Part shown: positions 8,997-16,662 of the stretch, piece after piece
Position numbering within the stretch: the first letter of the stretch is position 1
How the letters are laid out: each line of letters begins with the position of its first letter
Assembly (NCBI GenBank): GCA_035530275.1
Contig: DATKVC010000002.1
Span: 1-64,000 of the forward strand
Length of the DNA stretch: 64,000 nucleotides
Direction of reading: 5' to 3'
Source of the DNA: CAIJMU01 sp035530275
Lineage (GTDB): Bacteria > Spirochaetota > Spirochaetia > Treponematales > Rectinemataceae
Translations under genes and position numbers: made by a program
The notes under the pieces: model-generated
Databases searched by the model: none
Told to the model about the DNA's origin: nothing
What the model saw: only the letters and a program-made list of their open reading frames with translations

Positions 8997-9599
8997 ATGA
9001 ACAAGGGTGAGCGCACGCATGAGCGGATCCTTCGGCAGGCAGCAGGCCTGTTCAATCGTTATGGATACGGATCGACGCCGCTCTCCGCGATCATGTCGGA
9101 GACCGGGTTGAAAAAAGGGGGCCTCTACGGCCACTTCCCGTCCAAGGAAGAGATGGCGATCGAGGCCTTTCGCTGCAACACGTCCATTATGGCCGATTTC
9201 CTGCGCTCGACAATCAAAGGTATCGACGACCCGGTGGAGCGGCTCAGGCGACTGTTCAACGCGAGCATTCCGATCGCCGCGGGTGAGGTCATTCCGGGCG
9301 GTTGCGCGATCATGAACGCGGCCGTCGAGGCCGACGACGCCATCCCTTCCCTTCGCGAAGAGGCGGCGAAGGCAGCCGAAAAGCTTCGGGCGATGTTTCG
9401 AGAGCCCATCGAGAGCGCGAAAAAAGAAGGACGTTTCGCCCCTGGCGTCGACCCCGAATCGCTTTCTTATGTCTTTCTGTCGGCACTCGAGGGCGGGATG
9501 ATGCTTGCGAAGCTGCACGGCATCCCCGATCCACTCCTGGCTACTTTGCGGATGATGAACGGCATCGTCGACTCGATGCTGATCCACCCCACCACTTGA
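8997..9599 (+). CDS. TetR-family transcriptional repressor
   Basis: 200 residues. The N-terminal helix-turn-helix spans about residues 7-50 (THERILRQAAGLFNRYGYGS, then LSAIMSETGLKKGGLYGHF), a canonical TetR domain. The C-terminal ligand domain contains GGCAIMNAAVEADD, as in NemR/AcuR-like regulators that often sense electrophiles or small aldehydes; this ligand class is a guess. I choose the ATG at 8997. The same frame is open upstream to 8880, but that would translate through the palindromic promoter. There is no Shine-Dalgarno, in keeping with leaderless translation. fabF starts 10 bases after the stop, so the repressor probably controls itself and fabF. Confidence 0.88.
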   Translation: MNKGERTHERILRQAAGLFNRYGYGSTPLSAIMSETGLKKGGLYGHFPSKEEMAIEAFRCNTSIMADFLRSTIKGIDDPVERLRRLFNASIPIAAGEVIPGGCAIMNAAVEADDAIPSLREEAAKAAEKLRAMFREPIESAKKEGRFAPGVDPESLSYVFLSALEGGMMLAKLHGIPDPLLATLRMMNGIVDSMLIHPTT

Positions 9600-9609
9600 G
9601 GAGTGTAAA

Positions 9610-10854
9610 ATGGCGAATACGTTTCGACGGGTAGCGGTAACGGGCATGGGCGTGATTCACGGGCTCGGCACCGATCCCGACGTCTTCTGGTCATCCGTCG
9701 CGGAAGGGAAATCGGGAATCGTCGCCATAGAAGGCGAGGAATTCTCCCGATTTCCAACCCGCATCGCCGCGGCCGTCACGAACTTTCCGGAAGAGCTGTA
9801 TCTGGACAGAAAGGAATCGAAAAACTGGGACAGATATGCCCGTTTCGCCGTTTGGGCCTCCCTTCAGGCCTGGGAGCGCGCGAAAGGGGCGGAGCGGGGT
9901 CTCGATGGGGGAAGGATCGGAGTGTGGCTGGGGACGGGATTCGGTGGCGCCGAAACCCTGCTTCGCGCCCACGATTCGCTCGCCAGGGCTCAGGGATGGC
10001 GCAGCAGCCCCTTCACGATTCCGATGATGATCGGGAACATGGGCGCGGGACTGGTCTCAATGGCCCTGGGTGCCCGCGGCCCCTGCATCGCGCCGGTGAG
10101 CGCCTGCGCGACCGGCAATAACGCGATTGGCGAGGCCTTTCTCGCGATTCGGGACGGGCGCGTCGATATGGCCGTCGCGGGCGGGGCCGAGGCGCCAATA
10201 TTGCCGGTGGCTTTTTCCGGCTTCAACAGCATGCGCGCTATGTCGACGAGAAATGAGGCTCCGGCAGCGGCTTGTGCGCCTTTCGATCGGGGAAGGGACG
10301 GCTTCGTCATGGGTGAAGGGGCGGGGGTCTTGGTCCTGGAAGACTGGGAGGGAGCCCAGCGTCGCGGCGCCGATATCCTCGCCGAAGTCGCCGGATATGG
10401 ATCCACGGCCGATGCCTACCATCTGACCGCTCCCGATCCGGAAGGCAGGGGCGCCACCGCCGCCATGAGCCAGGCCGCGGCGATGGCCGGATGGACGGCC
10501 GAAAGCGTGGATTACATAAATGCCCATGGCACCGGCACCCCCGTCGGCGATGCGGCGGAAACGCGGGCCGTCAAGGCATTCGCCGCGGGTGCGGGGAGGG
10601 TTCCGCCCATCAGCTCTACCAAGGGCGCGACGGGCCATCTTTTCGGGGCGGCCGGCGGGATCGAGGCGATAGTAGCCATCCAGGCCATCCGGCACGGACT
10701 GATGCCGCCGACCCTCAATCTCGTCGATCCCGATCCGGAATGCGATCTCGACTATGTGCCCTTACTGGCTCGCGAGGCGGCCTTGCGACGCGTCCTGTCG
10801 AACGGATTCGGCTTCGGGGGGCATAACGCCGTGCTCGCCTTCGCGAAAGCCTAG
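9610..10854 (+). CDS. fabF: 3-oxoacyl-[acyl-carrier-protein] synthase II (FabF-like)
   Basis: 414 residues, the family length. It condenses malonyl-ACP with acyl-ACP in fatty-acid elongation. The Cys-His-His triad is visible: Cys166 in PVSACATGNN, His306 in NAHGTGTPVGDAAE, and His343 in KGATGHLFGAAGG. AGG GAG-type pairing (TTGAGGAG) precedes the ATG. It lies between a TetR gene and a thioesterase-like gene with no acyl carrier protein or FabD nearby. It may therefore be a secondary, inducible ketosynthase rather than the housekeeping enzyme; that is inference from context. Confidence 0.92.
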   Translation: MANTFRRVAVTGMGVIHGLGTDPDVFWSSVAEGKSGIVAIEGEEFSRFPTRIAAAVTNFPEELYLDRKESKNWDRYARFAVWASLQAWERAKGAERGLDGGRIGVWLGTGFGGAETLLRAHDSLARAQGWRSSPFTIPMMIGNMGAGLVSMALGARGPCIAPVSACATGNNAIGEAFLAIRDGRVDMAVAGGAEAPILPVAFSGFNSMRAMSTRNEAPAAACAPFDRGRDGFVMGEGAGVLVLEDWEGAQRRGADILAEVAGYGSTADAYHLTAPDPEGRGATAAMSQAAAMAGWTAESVDYINAHGTGTPVGDAAETRAVKAFAAGAGRVPPISSTKGATGHLFGAAGGIEAIVAIQAIRHGLMPPTLNLVDPDPECDLDYVPLLAREAALRRVLSNGFGFGGHNAVLAFAKA

Positions 10855-10871
10855 TCGCAAAGGAGAATGAC

Positions 10872-11240
10872 ATGGAGGCCGATTCCTTCGATTCCTTCGA
10901 CGCCCTCGTGGCGGACGCGGACTATGCCGGATTTTTCGACGACGCGGAGCTTAAGACAGGCTATCCGGGCCTGCGGCTGCCGCCGCCGAGCTGGGTGACT
11001 TCGGGCGCCAAGCTTCTCGCCTTTGAATCGGGGGCGAGAATAACGCTCGCCTTCCCCGTCCGGGAACACCAGACGAATCCCATCGGCACACTCCAGGGCG
11101 GCATTCTGTGCAGCTTTTTCGACGACGCATTCGGGTCCCTCGCCTTCGCCTCGCTTCGGAGACCCTGCGTCTCGATTTCGATGTCGGTGGATTTTATCAG
11201 GGCGACGAGCCCCGGGGATTGGGGAAGATCCGCGGCGTGA
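10872..11240 (+). CDS. PaaI-like hotdog thioesterase, C-terminally truncated
   Basis: 122 residues. The sequence EHQTNPIGTLQGGILCSFFD followed by DAFGSLAFAS is the 4HBT/PaaI active-site region (N-x-x-G-T-x-x-GG, Asp on the hotdog helix), then SISMSVDFIRAT, the next core strand. Family members continue for about 35-45 residues through two more strands. Here the frame ends with SPGDWGRSAA and a stop. The last 44 bases overlap the end of the convergent TetR gene. No continuation appears in the other frames, so the C-terminal part has been lost. It may be inactive. It follows fabF by 17 bases. Confidence 0.65.
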   Translation: MEADSFDSFDALVADADYAGFFDDAELKTGYPGLRLPPPSWVTSGAKLLAFESGARITLAFPVREHQTNPIGTLQGGILCSFFDDAFGSLAFASLRRPCVSISMSVDFIRATSPGDWGRSAA

Positions 11241-11871
11241 CCTCCGCCGCGAGGGCCCTTCGCGCGACCGGGTCGCCGAGATCCCTGCCCGCGAGGGCGG
11301 AGAGGGTTTCGGGCGCCAGCCCAATGAAGGCCGCGAGGGCCAGAAGGAGGGCTGTCCCCAGGCCCGGATCGCCCCGAGCACGTCCCAGGCTCGTCGTAGC
11401 TTCCGGCCCGCCCGCCTGACCGGAGAGCGACGCGGGGCCGGGGGAATCCGTCTTCGCGTAGAGCTCCTCGAAGAGCTTCTTGAAAAAGGCCCCCGCCTCG
11501 CCCCTCAGCGAGGGATGCTCGACGATGATGGCCCTGATGATGGCCGGGTATTTATAGGCTCCCTCGATGAGATAGCTGACGGTCATTTCGAAGCCTTCGC
11601 CGCCGTCCTTGGCGGTGGCGGCGATCCTGTCGATGTCCTCCGAGACATGGGTCCAGGCCGAGCGGAGGGCGGCCTCCACGAGCCTCTCCTTTGTTCGGTA
11701 GTAGTAATTGACGGCGGCTGCGTTCAGACCGGCCTTCGCGGCGATCACGCGAACCGTCGCCCCTTCGAGACCCTGTTCAGCTATGCAATCGAGGGTCGCC
11801 ACGAGTATCCGTCGCTCCGGCGTCATCTCCTGGGGATCATCGGATCTCTTGAATAGCTCTTCGATATCCAT
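11197..11871 (-). CDS. TetR-family transcriptional regulator
   Basis: 224 residues. The helix-turn-helix domain spans about residues 18-65 (RRILVATLDCIAEQGLEGAT, then AAKAGLNAAAVNYYYRTKERL), a textbook TetR recognition helix. The C-terminal half (TVSYLIEGAYKYPAIIRAII) is the ligand and dimer domain with no assignable ligand. It is transcribed away from the SDR gene at 11995 across a 123-bp gap that contains a consensus promoter and an imperfect palindrome. It is therefore the likely repressor of that gene. Its 3' end runs 44 bases into the truncated thioesterase. Confidence 0.87.
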   Translation of the reverse strand: MDIEELFKRSDDPQEMTPERRILVATLDCIAEQGLEGATVRVIAAKAGLNAAAVNYYYRTKERLVEAALRSAWTHVSEDIDRIAATAKDGGEGFEMTVSYLIEGAYKYPAIIRAIIVEHPSLRGEAGAFFKKLFEELYAKTDSPGPASLSGQAGGPEATTSLGRARGDPGLGTALLLALAAFIGLAPETLSALAGRDLGDPVARRALAAEVTPRIFPNPRGSSP

Positions 11872-11898
11872 CCGCTCACTCTAATTCGCCATTTCTTC

Positions 11899-11928
11899 CT
11901 TGACAAGCGTGTTAAGCGTAAGTATAAA
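11899..11928 (+). promoter_or_regulatory. Consensus promoter with overlapping imperfect palindrome
   Basis: TTGACA (11900-11905), a 17-bp spacer and TATAAA (11923-11928) point rightward to the SDR gene. Bases 11899-11916 form an 18-bp imperfect palindrome (14 of 18 positions symmetric) covering the -35. A second weak repeat pair (GTATAAAACA and TGTTTTACAG) lies at and after the -10. Either could be the operator of the divergent TetR protein. Confidence 0.65.
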
Positions 11929-11994
11929 ACAGATGTATGAAACTTATGTTTTACAGATGCAAACGGCTATACGGAGTAGCGACTGGAGGCGGAA

Positions 11995-12870
11995 ATGGAA
12001 AGGGATGAAGGGGTAGGCGGCAAAGACAGGGCAGTATTCGTAACCGGTATTTCATCGGGTATAGGCAGGGCCATCGCCCTGGAATTGGCGGCCGAGGGCA
12101 GGCTGGTATTCGGCACGGTGCGCCGCGAAGAGGACCGTTCGGCCCTTCTCGAACTCGGCGGACCGAAGCTCATTCCGCTGGTCTACGATTTGAATGAAAG
12201 AAAGGAGCTGCCAGCCCTCCTGAAGACCGTGGAGGCCGAGCTCGAGAGGCGGGGGGAGAAGGGTCTTTTTGCCCTGATCAACAATGCCGGCGGTTCTATG
12301 GTCGGGCCGATCGAGCTGGCCGATGTCGATGAGCTGTCGCGGCAGTTCGACGCCCGTGTCGCGGGTTCGGTGGCCCTCGTCCAGGCTTTTCTTCCGTCGA
12401 TTCGTCGGGCCGGCGGCAGGATCCTATGGATAGCGACGCCGGGCACGATGCCGACGCCCTGGGTGGCCGGCATTCACGCCGCAGATTTCGCCATTAATTG
12501 CGTCGCGCGAACACTCGCGCTCGAACTGGGCAGCGAGGGTCCTCCGGTGATCCTCATCCGCTGCGGCGGGGTGCGGACGCGGGCGGGGATGGCGACACGG
12601 AAGGAGCTCGAGGCCGCCCTCGAAAGGGTCGATCCGGAAAGGCGCCGGCGCTATGAGAGCCGCCTCGCCTCTTGGATCGCTTCAATGGAGGCGTTCGACG
12701 CCAAGCGGGTCGATGCCGAGGGCGTTGCGCGGCTCGTCGATAGGGTGCTCGGGACCCCTCGACCGAAGGCGCGCTATCGCATCGGCTACATGGCAGGCGC
12801 GGCGGCTTTTTTGGAATCCCTCCCCCAGGTTCTGACGGATCGCATCCTCATGGCGAGGTTCGCGAAATAG
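11995..12870 (+). CDS. Short-chain dehydrogenase fold protein lacking catalytic Tyr/Lys
   Basis: 291 residues; GGAGGCGGAA precedes the ATG. The Rossmann part is intact: TGISSGIG (17-24) for the nucleotide and NNAG (96-99). At the catalytic segment, where active enzymes have Ser...Tyr-x-x-x-Lys, this protein reads ILWIATPG and then AGIHAADFAINC. The Tyr and Lys positions are Ile160 and Asp164, and the Ser region is Ala/Thr. It probably still binds NAD(P) but should not do normal SDR chemistry. A regulatory or binding role, or an altered mechanism, is possible. It is probably controlled by the divergent TetR. Confidence 0.8.
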   Translation: MERDEGVGGKDRAVFVTGISSGIGRAIALELAAEGRLVFGTVRREEDRSALLELGGPKLIPLVYDLNERKELPALLKTVEAELERRGEKGLFALINNAGGSMVGPIELADVDELSRQFDARVAGSVALVQAFLPSIRRAGGRILWIATPGTMPTPWVAGIHAADFAINCVARTLALELGSEGPPVILIRCGGVRTRAGMATRKELEAALERVDPERRRRYESRLASWIASMEAFDAKRVDAEGVARLVDRVLGTPRPKARYRIGYMAGAAAFLESLPQVLTDRILMARFAK

Positions 12871-12913
12871 TCACGTGCCGCCGCTCCCGCTCCGCCTCCC
12901 GCGCCGTAGATCC

Positions 12914-15900
12914 TCAGCCCCTGAACAGAGGATCGAGGCCGATGGTGCCGACCAATCCCGCGCGGAAGGCGGGAGTCGCGACGCGGGCGAGCTCCGCCTT
13001 GGCCGCTGCCATGTTCTCGCGGACGCGGCCGACCGTCGGACCGGACTTGTTGCCCGGCTCGCCGAGAAAGGCCTCCTGCCAGGCGATGGCGGAGGCGAGG
13101 TAGACTTTTTCCCTCTCGACATAGGAGTCGAGTCGCGCTTTATACCAGTCGGAGGCGAGGACGTAGTCGCGGGTGAAGAGGCGCCGTATCTCCGGATCGT
13201 CGACGCCACGGCCCTCGAAGCTTCCCTCGGCCATGATATGGAGGAGGGCGCGGAGGGGAGGTATGGCTCCGCGATCGGCCGACCCGTCCTGGATGTAGTC
13301 GCGCGCGGCCTTGGCCTGGGCCTGGGCGATGTTCTCGACCCCGTCGACGAAATCGGCCATGGACTGGAGCTCGGGGCGCAAGAGCTCCTCGGAAAAGACC
13401 GAGGTGGGCGTGTCGAAGATGCGGCCGAGATAGGTGCTCGCGAAAAGGGTGGTGATGCGATAGCCGAGTCGGCTCGCGGGAATTCTCCTCCCCTCGTAAT
13501 CGAAGTCCTCCATCTTTTCGAGGTAGCCCGCGCGGAGCATCGCCGTCGGGTTCCGCTCCTCGGGCTCGAGGCGGGACCAAAGCTCGGGCATGAGGAGGGA
13601 GATGTCGTGGTCGACCTTGAAGTCGCGGCCGATATAGCCGGCCGCCGTGCTGAAGCCGTCGTAGCCGGTGAGGATGAAGGAAAGCAAGGCATTGTTAAGA
13701 TCGGTCGTCGGGACGAGGGCGTTGAAGGGCCCCTTCGTGAGGGCGCCCTCGCTGCCCGCGCCCGTGGTCGAGGGGCTCTTGCCGGTGAGGGAGCAGATGA
13801 AATCCATGAAGAGCTCGGGCAGCTCCTGCCAATGGATGGGGCCGTAAACCGCCAGGGGGCGGATCCCCGGTTCGGCGGGATTGTTGCGCCTTCCCGGCAG
13901 GACGGAGCAGACCGGATCGAGGAGGGCCCTGCCGGCCGGCACGCCGCGGGAGAGCCGCGTGCCGATCTCGGCGAGGCGGTTGCCCCGCTCGTCGAGGAGG
14001 GAGGGGTCGAGCTGGAGGTAGCGGGGATTCTTCGTGGGCTTGCCGTCGACGATGCGGAGCTTGTCGCTTGCGACAAACCACTGGCAGTCGGGATCGGCCG
14101 CCGCTGATTCGATGAAATTGCGCATTGCCGGCGTGTATTCGGAGAAGCTCACACTCTTTTCGACCATGCGCCGGGCCTTTTGCCGCGATAGGGGATCGAA
14201 GTTCGAGATGAAATTGTCCGAACGGGCGAGGTCCTCCTCGGCCTTCTTGTCGTAGCCGCGGATGACGGCGTCGTCAGGGCGCTGGAAGAATCGAGCCTCG
14301 CAGTTGCGGATGAACTTCAGCGAAAGTTCCGGATTGACCCACCAGGGCAGCTCCTGAAGGCCCCGCGCCGGCACGACGACGCTCGCGCTGATGTCGTCCT
14401 CGCGCTGGAGCTTCACCGCCGGCATGAAGTCCTGCCGGAGCTTGAAGTTCCGCTGCTTGCCCGAGGCGTCCCTGCCGACGCGGAGATAGGAGCCCTGGAC
14501 GACGCGGCCCTCGAACTTGATGATGTTGCCGGGGGCGCCGTTCACCGCGTCGACGGTGAAGTGCGAGGTCCAGTCCTCGCCCCACTCGCGACGCCAGAAG
14601 CGCTTAATTAGAAAGACCATCGCCTTGATGCGCTCGGGGATGGAGCGGAGCCAGGCGTTGTGCGAGTCCGTGTAGAGCTGCGAGGGCGAAAGAAGCTTGA
14701 TCACCGAGCCGAGGGAGCGCTCGGGGGAGAGGATGGGGCGGCGATCGGGATGGCGGCCGGCGGAGTCGCGGAAACGGTGGCTGTAGTCCCCTTCGATGAT
14801 GGACCTAACTAAAGCCATGTCGGCCTCGAAGTCGCCGGTGATGAGGGGGTAGTAGGAGATCGCGTCGGCGATGGACTTCGAGATTTCGGACTTCCCGCCG
14901 CCTGACACCGTGCAGGGCTTGTGGCAGAAGAGGCCCTCCGCGCCCTTGCCGACGAGGCGCCAGGCCCCCGAACCGGGATGGCGGTCCATCCGCACCTGGT
15001 AGCCGGAGGGGTGGACGTAGACCTCGCCGGGAATCACGGGGATGCTCTTGGGCGCGCCCTCGAGGGTCCAGCGCGCGCGCTGATCGTCGAGGGAAATCAC
15101 CGCGTCCTCGGGCAGGTAGACGATGTCCGGGAAGCGGCGATCCACACCGTAGCCGAGGGACTTCCAATCGATCTCGTCGTCCATGATCTCGCGGACGCGG
15201 GCGAGGCTGTGGCCCTTGGCGCGGAGATCGCGGGCGGGCACGTAGCGCGTACCGAGACTGTAGGCGGGGAAGACGAGGGCGCCGCCGGCGTGTTCCTCCT
15301 CGGCGAGACCGAGGAGGTTGGCCGAGTAGGATATCTGCGTCTTCACTTCCTTCTTGGCGTAGCCGAAGTAGTTGTCGGCGATGATCGAGACCACGACGCC
15401 TCGCTCGTCGCGGGCGGTCAGCTTGAAGGGCTTGCCGCCGTTGTAGAGCTCGCTCTCGTCCTTCCAGGCCATGCCGTCACGGCGCTCCCGCTCGGTGGCG
15501 TCCTCCCAACGAGGAAGACCCAATTCCTTCTTTTTCGCGCCGACGAGATGGGTGGCGAGGATGATGCAGCCCGTGTGGCCGGTCCATGCGAGGGGCGCGA
15601 GGGCTGCGTCGTTGTTGGGTACCCAGGGATCGCCCGCGTTGCCGAAGATACTTTCGATGAAATCGAGGCTCGCGGCGAGGGAGCCCGGCGCGAAGAGCCG
15701 GAGTTCCATCGAGCGCTCGACCGAATGTCCGGGCACGGCCGGGCAGACCGGCGGCCTGATGAGGAGGGAGAGGAAACATCGCGCCTTCTCCGGGCTCGTC
15801 GCGGTGAAGGGGAGGGCGAGGAGCTCCTCCGGCGGCGAAAGGGCCAAGGCGAGAAGCCGCGCGTAGGCGAGCTTCGGCACGGCCTTCTTGTCGGGGGGCA

Positions 15901-16366
15901 CGGGGAGCCCGCCCATGGCCACATGGAAGACGCCCTCGGTGGTGCGCCTGTCGTTCGTCGGGTTGTGGAGGACCCCGTTCTTGATCCGCCAGGACGAGAG
16001 GGTCGGCGAGGCATGGCGATGGGCGTCGGGCGGCATCGAAAGTTCGCGGCCCATCCCGTAGCGGTCGAGGATGAAGCTGTTCGAGGGAAGACGGGGAATG
16101 TTCTCCGCACCGAGCTCTTCGAGATAGGAGTCGAGAAAGGCCTGGATGCGCCTGTCAGCCGGCGGAAGCCGATCACCGAGGAGGCGGTTTTTCTCGTGGA
16201 GATTCTCGAGGGTATCGGAGGCGAGCTCGACGAAGGACATGCCCTCTCGCGAATAGAGGGGAAGTCCGAGGCTGGCTAGCTTGATGTTGATGTAAGAAAT
16301 CAGTCGCTCGTGTCCATCGGCCGAGGATCGATCGAGGGTCAGTCCGAAATCGCGTTTGACGGGCAT
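12914..16366 (-). CDS. Probable PPi-type phosphoenolpyruvate carboxykinase
   Basis: 1150 residues, matching the unusually long PPi-dependent PEPCK family known from Entamoeba and Propionibacterium. That enzyme interconverts oxaloacetate + PPi and PEP + Pi + CO2. Segments I associate with the family are NYFGYAKKEVKTQISYSANL, AEEEHAGGALVFPAYSLG and CHKPCTVSGGGKSEISKSI; the Gly-rich CTVSGGGKSEISK stretch is the most telling. This is recognition from memory, not a search. The ATG at 16366 is preceded by AAGGAG. It is a stand-alone gene convergent with the SDR gene and divergent from the chemosensory operon. It would connect glycolysis and the C4 acids without ATP or GTP. Confidence 0.72.
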   Translation of the reverse strand: MPVKRDFGLTLDRSSADGHERLISYINIKLASLGLPLYSREGMSFVELASDTLENLHEKNRLLGDRLPPADRRIQAFLDSYLEELGAENIPRLPSNSFILDRYGMGRELSMPPDAHRHASPTLSSWRIKNGVLHNPTNDRRTTEGVFHVAMGGLPVPPDKKAVPKLAYARLLALALSPPEELLALPFTATSPEKARCFLSLLIRPPVCPAVPGHSVERSMELRLFAPGSLAASLDFIESIFGNAGDPWVPNNDAALAPLAWTGHTGCIILATHLVGAKKKELGLPRWEDATERERRDGMAWKDESELYNGGKPFKLTARDERGVVVSIIADNYFGYAKKEVKTQISYSANLLGLAEEEHAGGALVFPAYSLGTRYVPARDLRAKGHSLARVREIMDDEIDWKSLGYGVDRRFPDIVYLPEDAVISLDDQRARWTLEGAPKSIPVIPGEVYVHPSGYQVRMDRHPGSGAWRLVGKGAEGLFCHKPCTVSGGGKSEISKSIADAISYYPLITGDFEADMALVRSIIEGDYSHRFRDSAGRHPDRRPILSPERSLGSVIKLLSPSQLYTDSHNAWLRSIPERIKAMVFLIKRFWRREWGEDWTSHFTVDAVNGAPGNIIKFEGRVVQGSYLRVGRDASGKQRNFKLRQDFMPAVKLQREDDISASVVVPARGLQELPWWVNPELSLKFIRNCEARFFQRPDDAVIRGYDKKAEEDLARSDNFISNFDPLSRQKARRMVEKSVSFSEYTPAMRNFIESAAADPDCQWFVASDKLRIVDGKPTKNPRYLQLDPSLLDERGNRLAEIGTRLSRGVPAGRALLDPVCSVLPGRRNNPAEPGIRPLAVYGPIHWQELPELFMDFICSLTGKSPSTTGAGSEGALTKGPFNALVPTTDLNNALLSFILTGYDGFSTAAGYIGRDFKVDHDISLLMPELWSRLEPEERNPTAMLRAGYLEKMEDFDYEGRRIPASRLGYRITTLFASTYLGRIFDTPTSVFSEELLRPELQSMADFVDGVENIAQAQAKAARDYIQDGSADRGAIPPLRALLHIMAEGSFEGRGVDDPEIRRLFTRDYVLASDWYKARLDSYVEREKVYLASAIAWQEAFLGEPGNKSGPTVGRVRENMAAAKAELARVATPAFRAGLVGTIGLDPLFRG

Positions 16367-16450
16367 GGAGGCTCCTTGATCGCGGGGCAGGGGGGGACCC
16401 GACGACTCTCCATATCGTAACGGAGAGCCCTAATCAAGGTCGAGGGGGTG

Positions 16451-16477
16451 TGTGACAAAAACTAACAAAATGTCACA
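16451..16477. promoter_or_regulatory. 7-bp inverted repeat in the PEPCK/chemosensory divergent gap
   Basis: TGTGACA (16451-16457) and TGTCACA (16471-16477) are perfect inverted half-sites separated by 13 A-rich bases, in the 296-bp gap between the divergent PEPCK and chemosensory genes. It is a candidate regulator site. The half-site resembles the CRP half-site TGTGA, but the spacing is too wide for ordinary CRP binding. Apart from a possible -10 TACAAT (16618-16623) without a good -35, I see nothing else in this gap. Confidence 0.45.
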
Positions 16478-16662
16478 GTGGAATGGGAAATGCCGGCCCG
16501 CCAGACCAGCGAGGCAAGGTGGCTGGGGTATTTCGGGTCGGCCCGGCGAGTCTCCGCGCTTTCGAGAACACGAAGGCGCTCTTGCCTAATTGGCGACTGT
16601 ATTTCGACCGAATACTGTACAATGGCCCGTTCTGCCTCCCGCAGCGAAGGAGCTTCCTCTCC

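Noticed and set aside
12875..14107. 410-codon plus-strand frame opposite the PEPCK gene
   Set aside because: Shadow of the minus-strand enzyme, with no recognisable motifs.
16451..16477. Standard CRP/FNR binding site
   Set aside because: The half-sites are 13-17 bases apart depending on how they are counted; CRP and FNR sites need a much shorter spacer.
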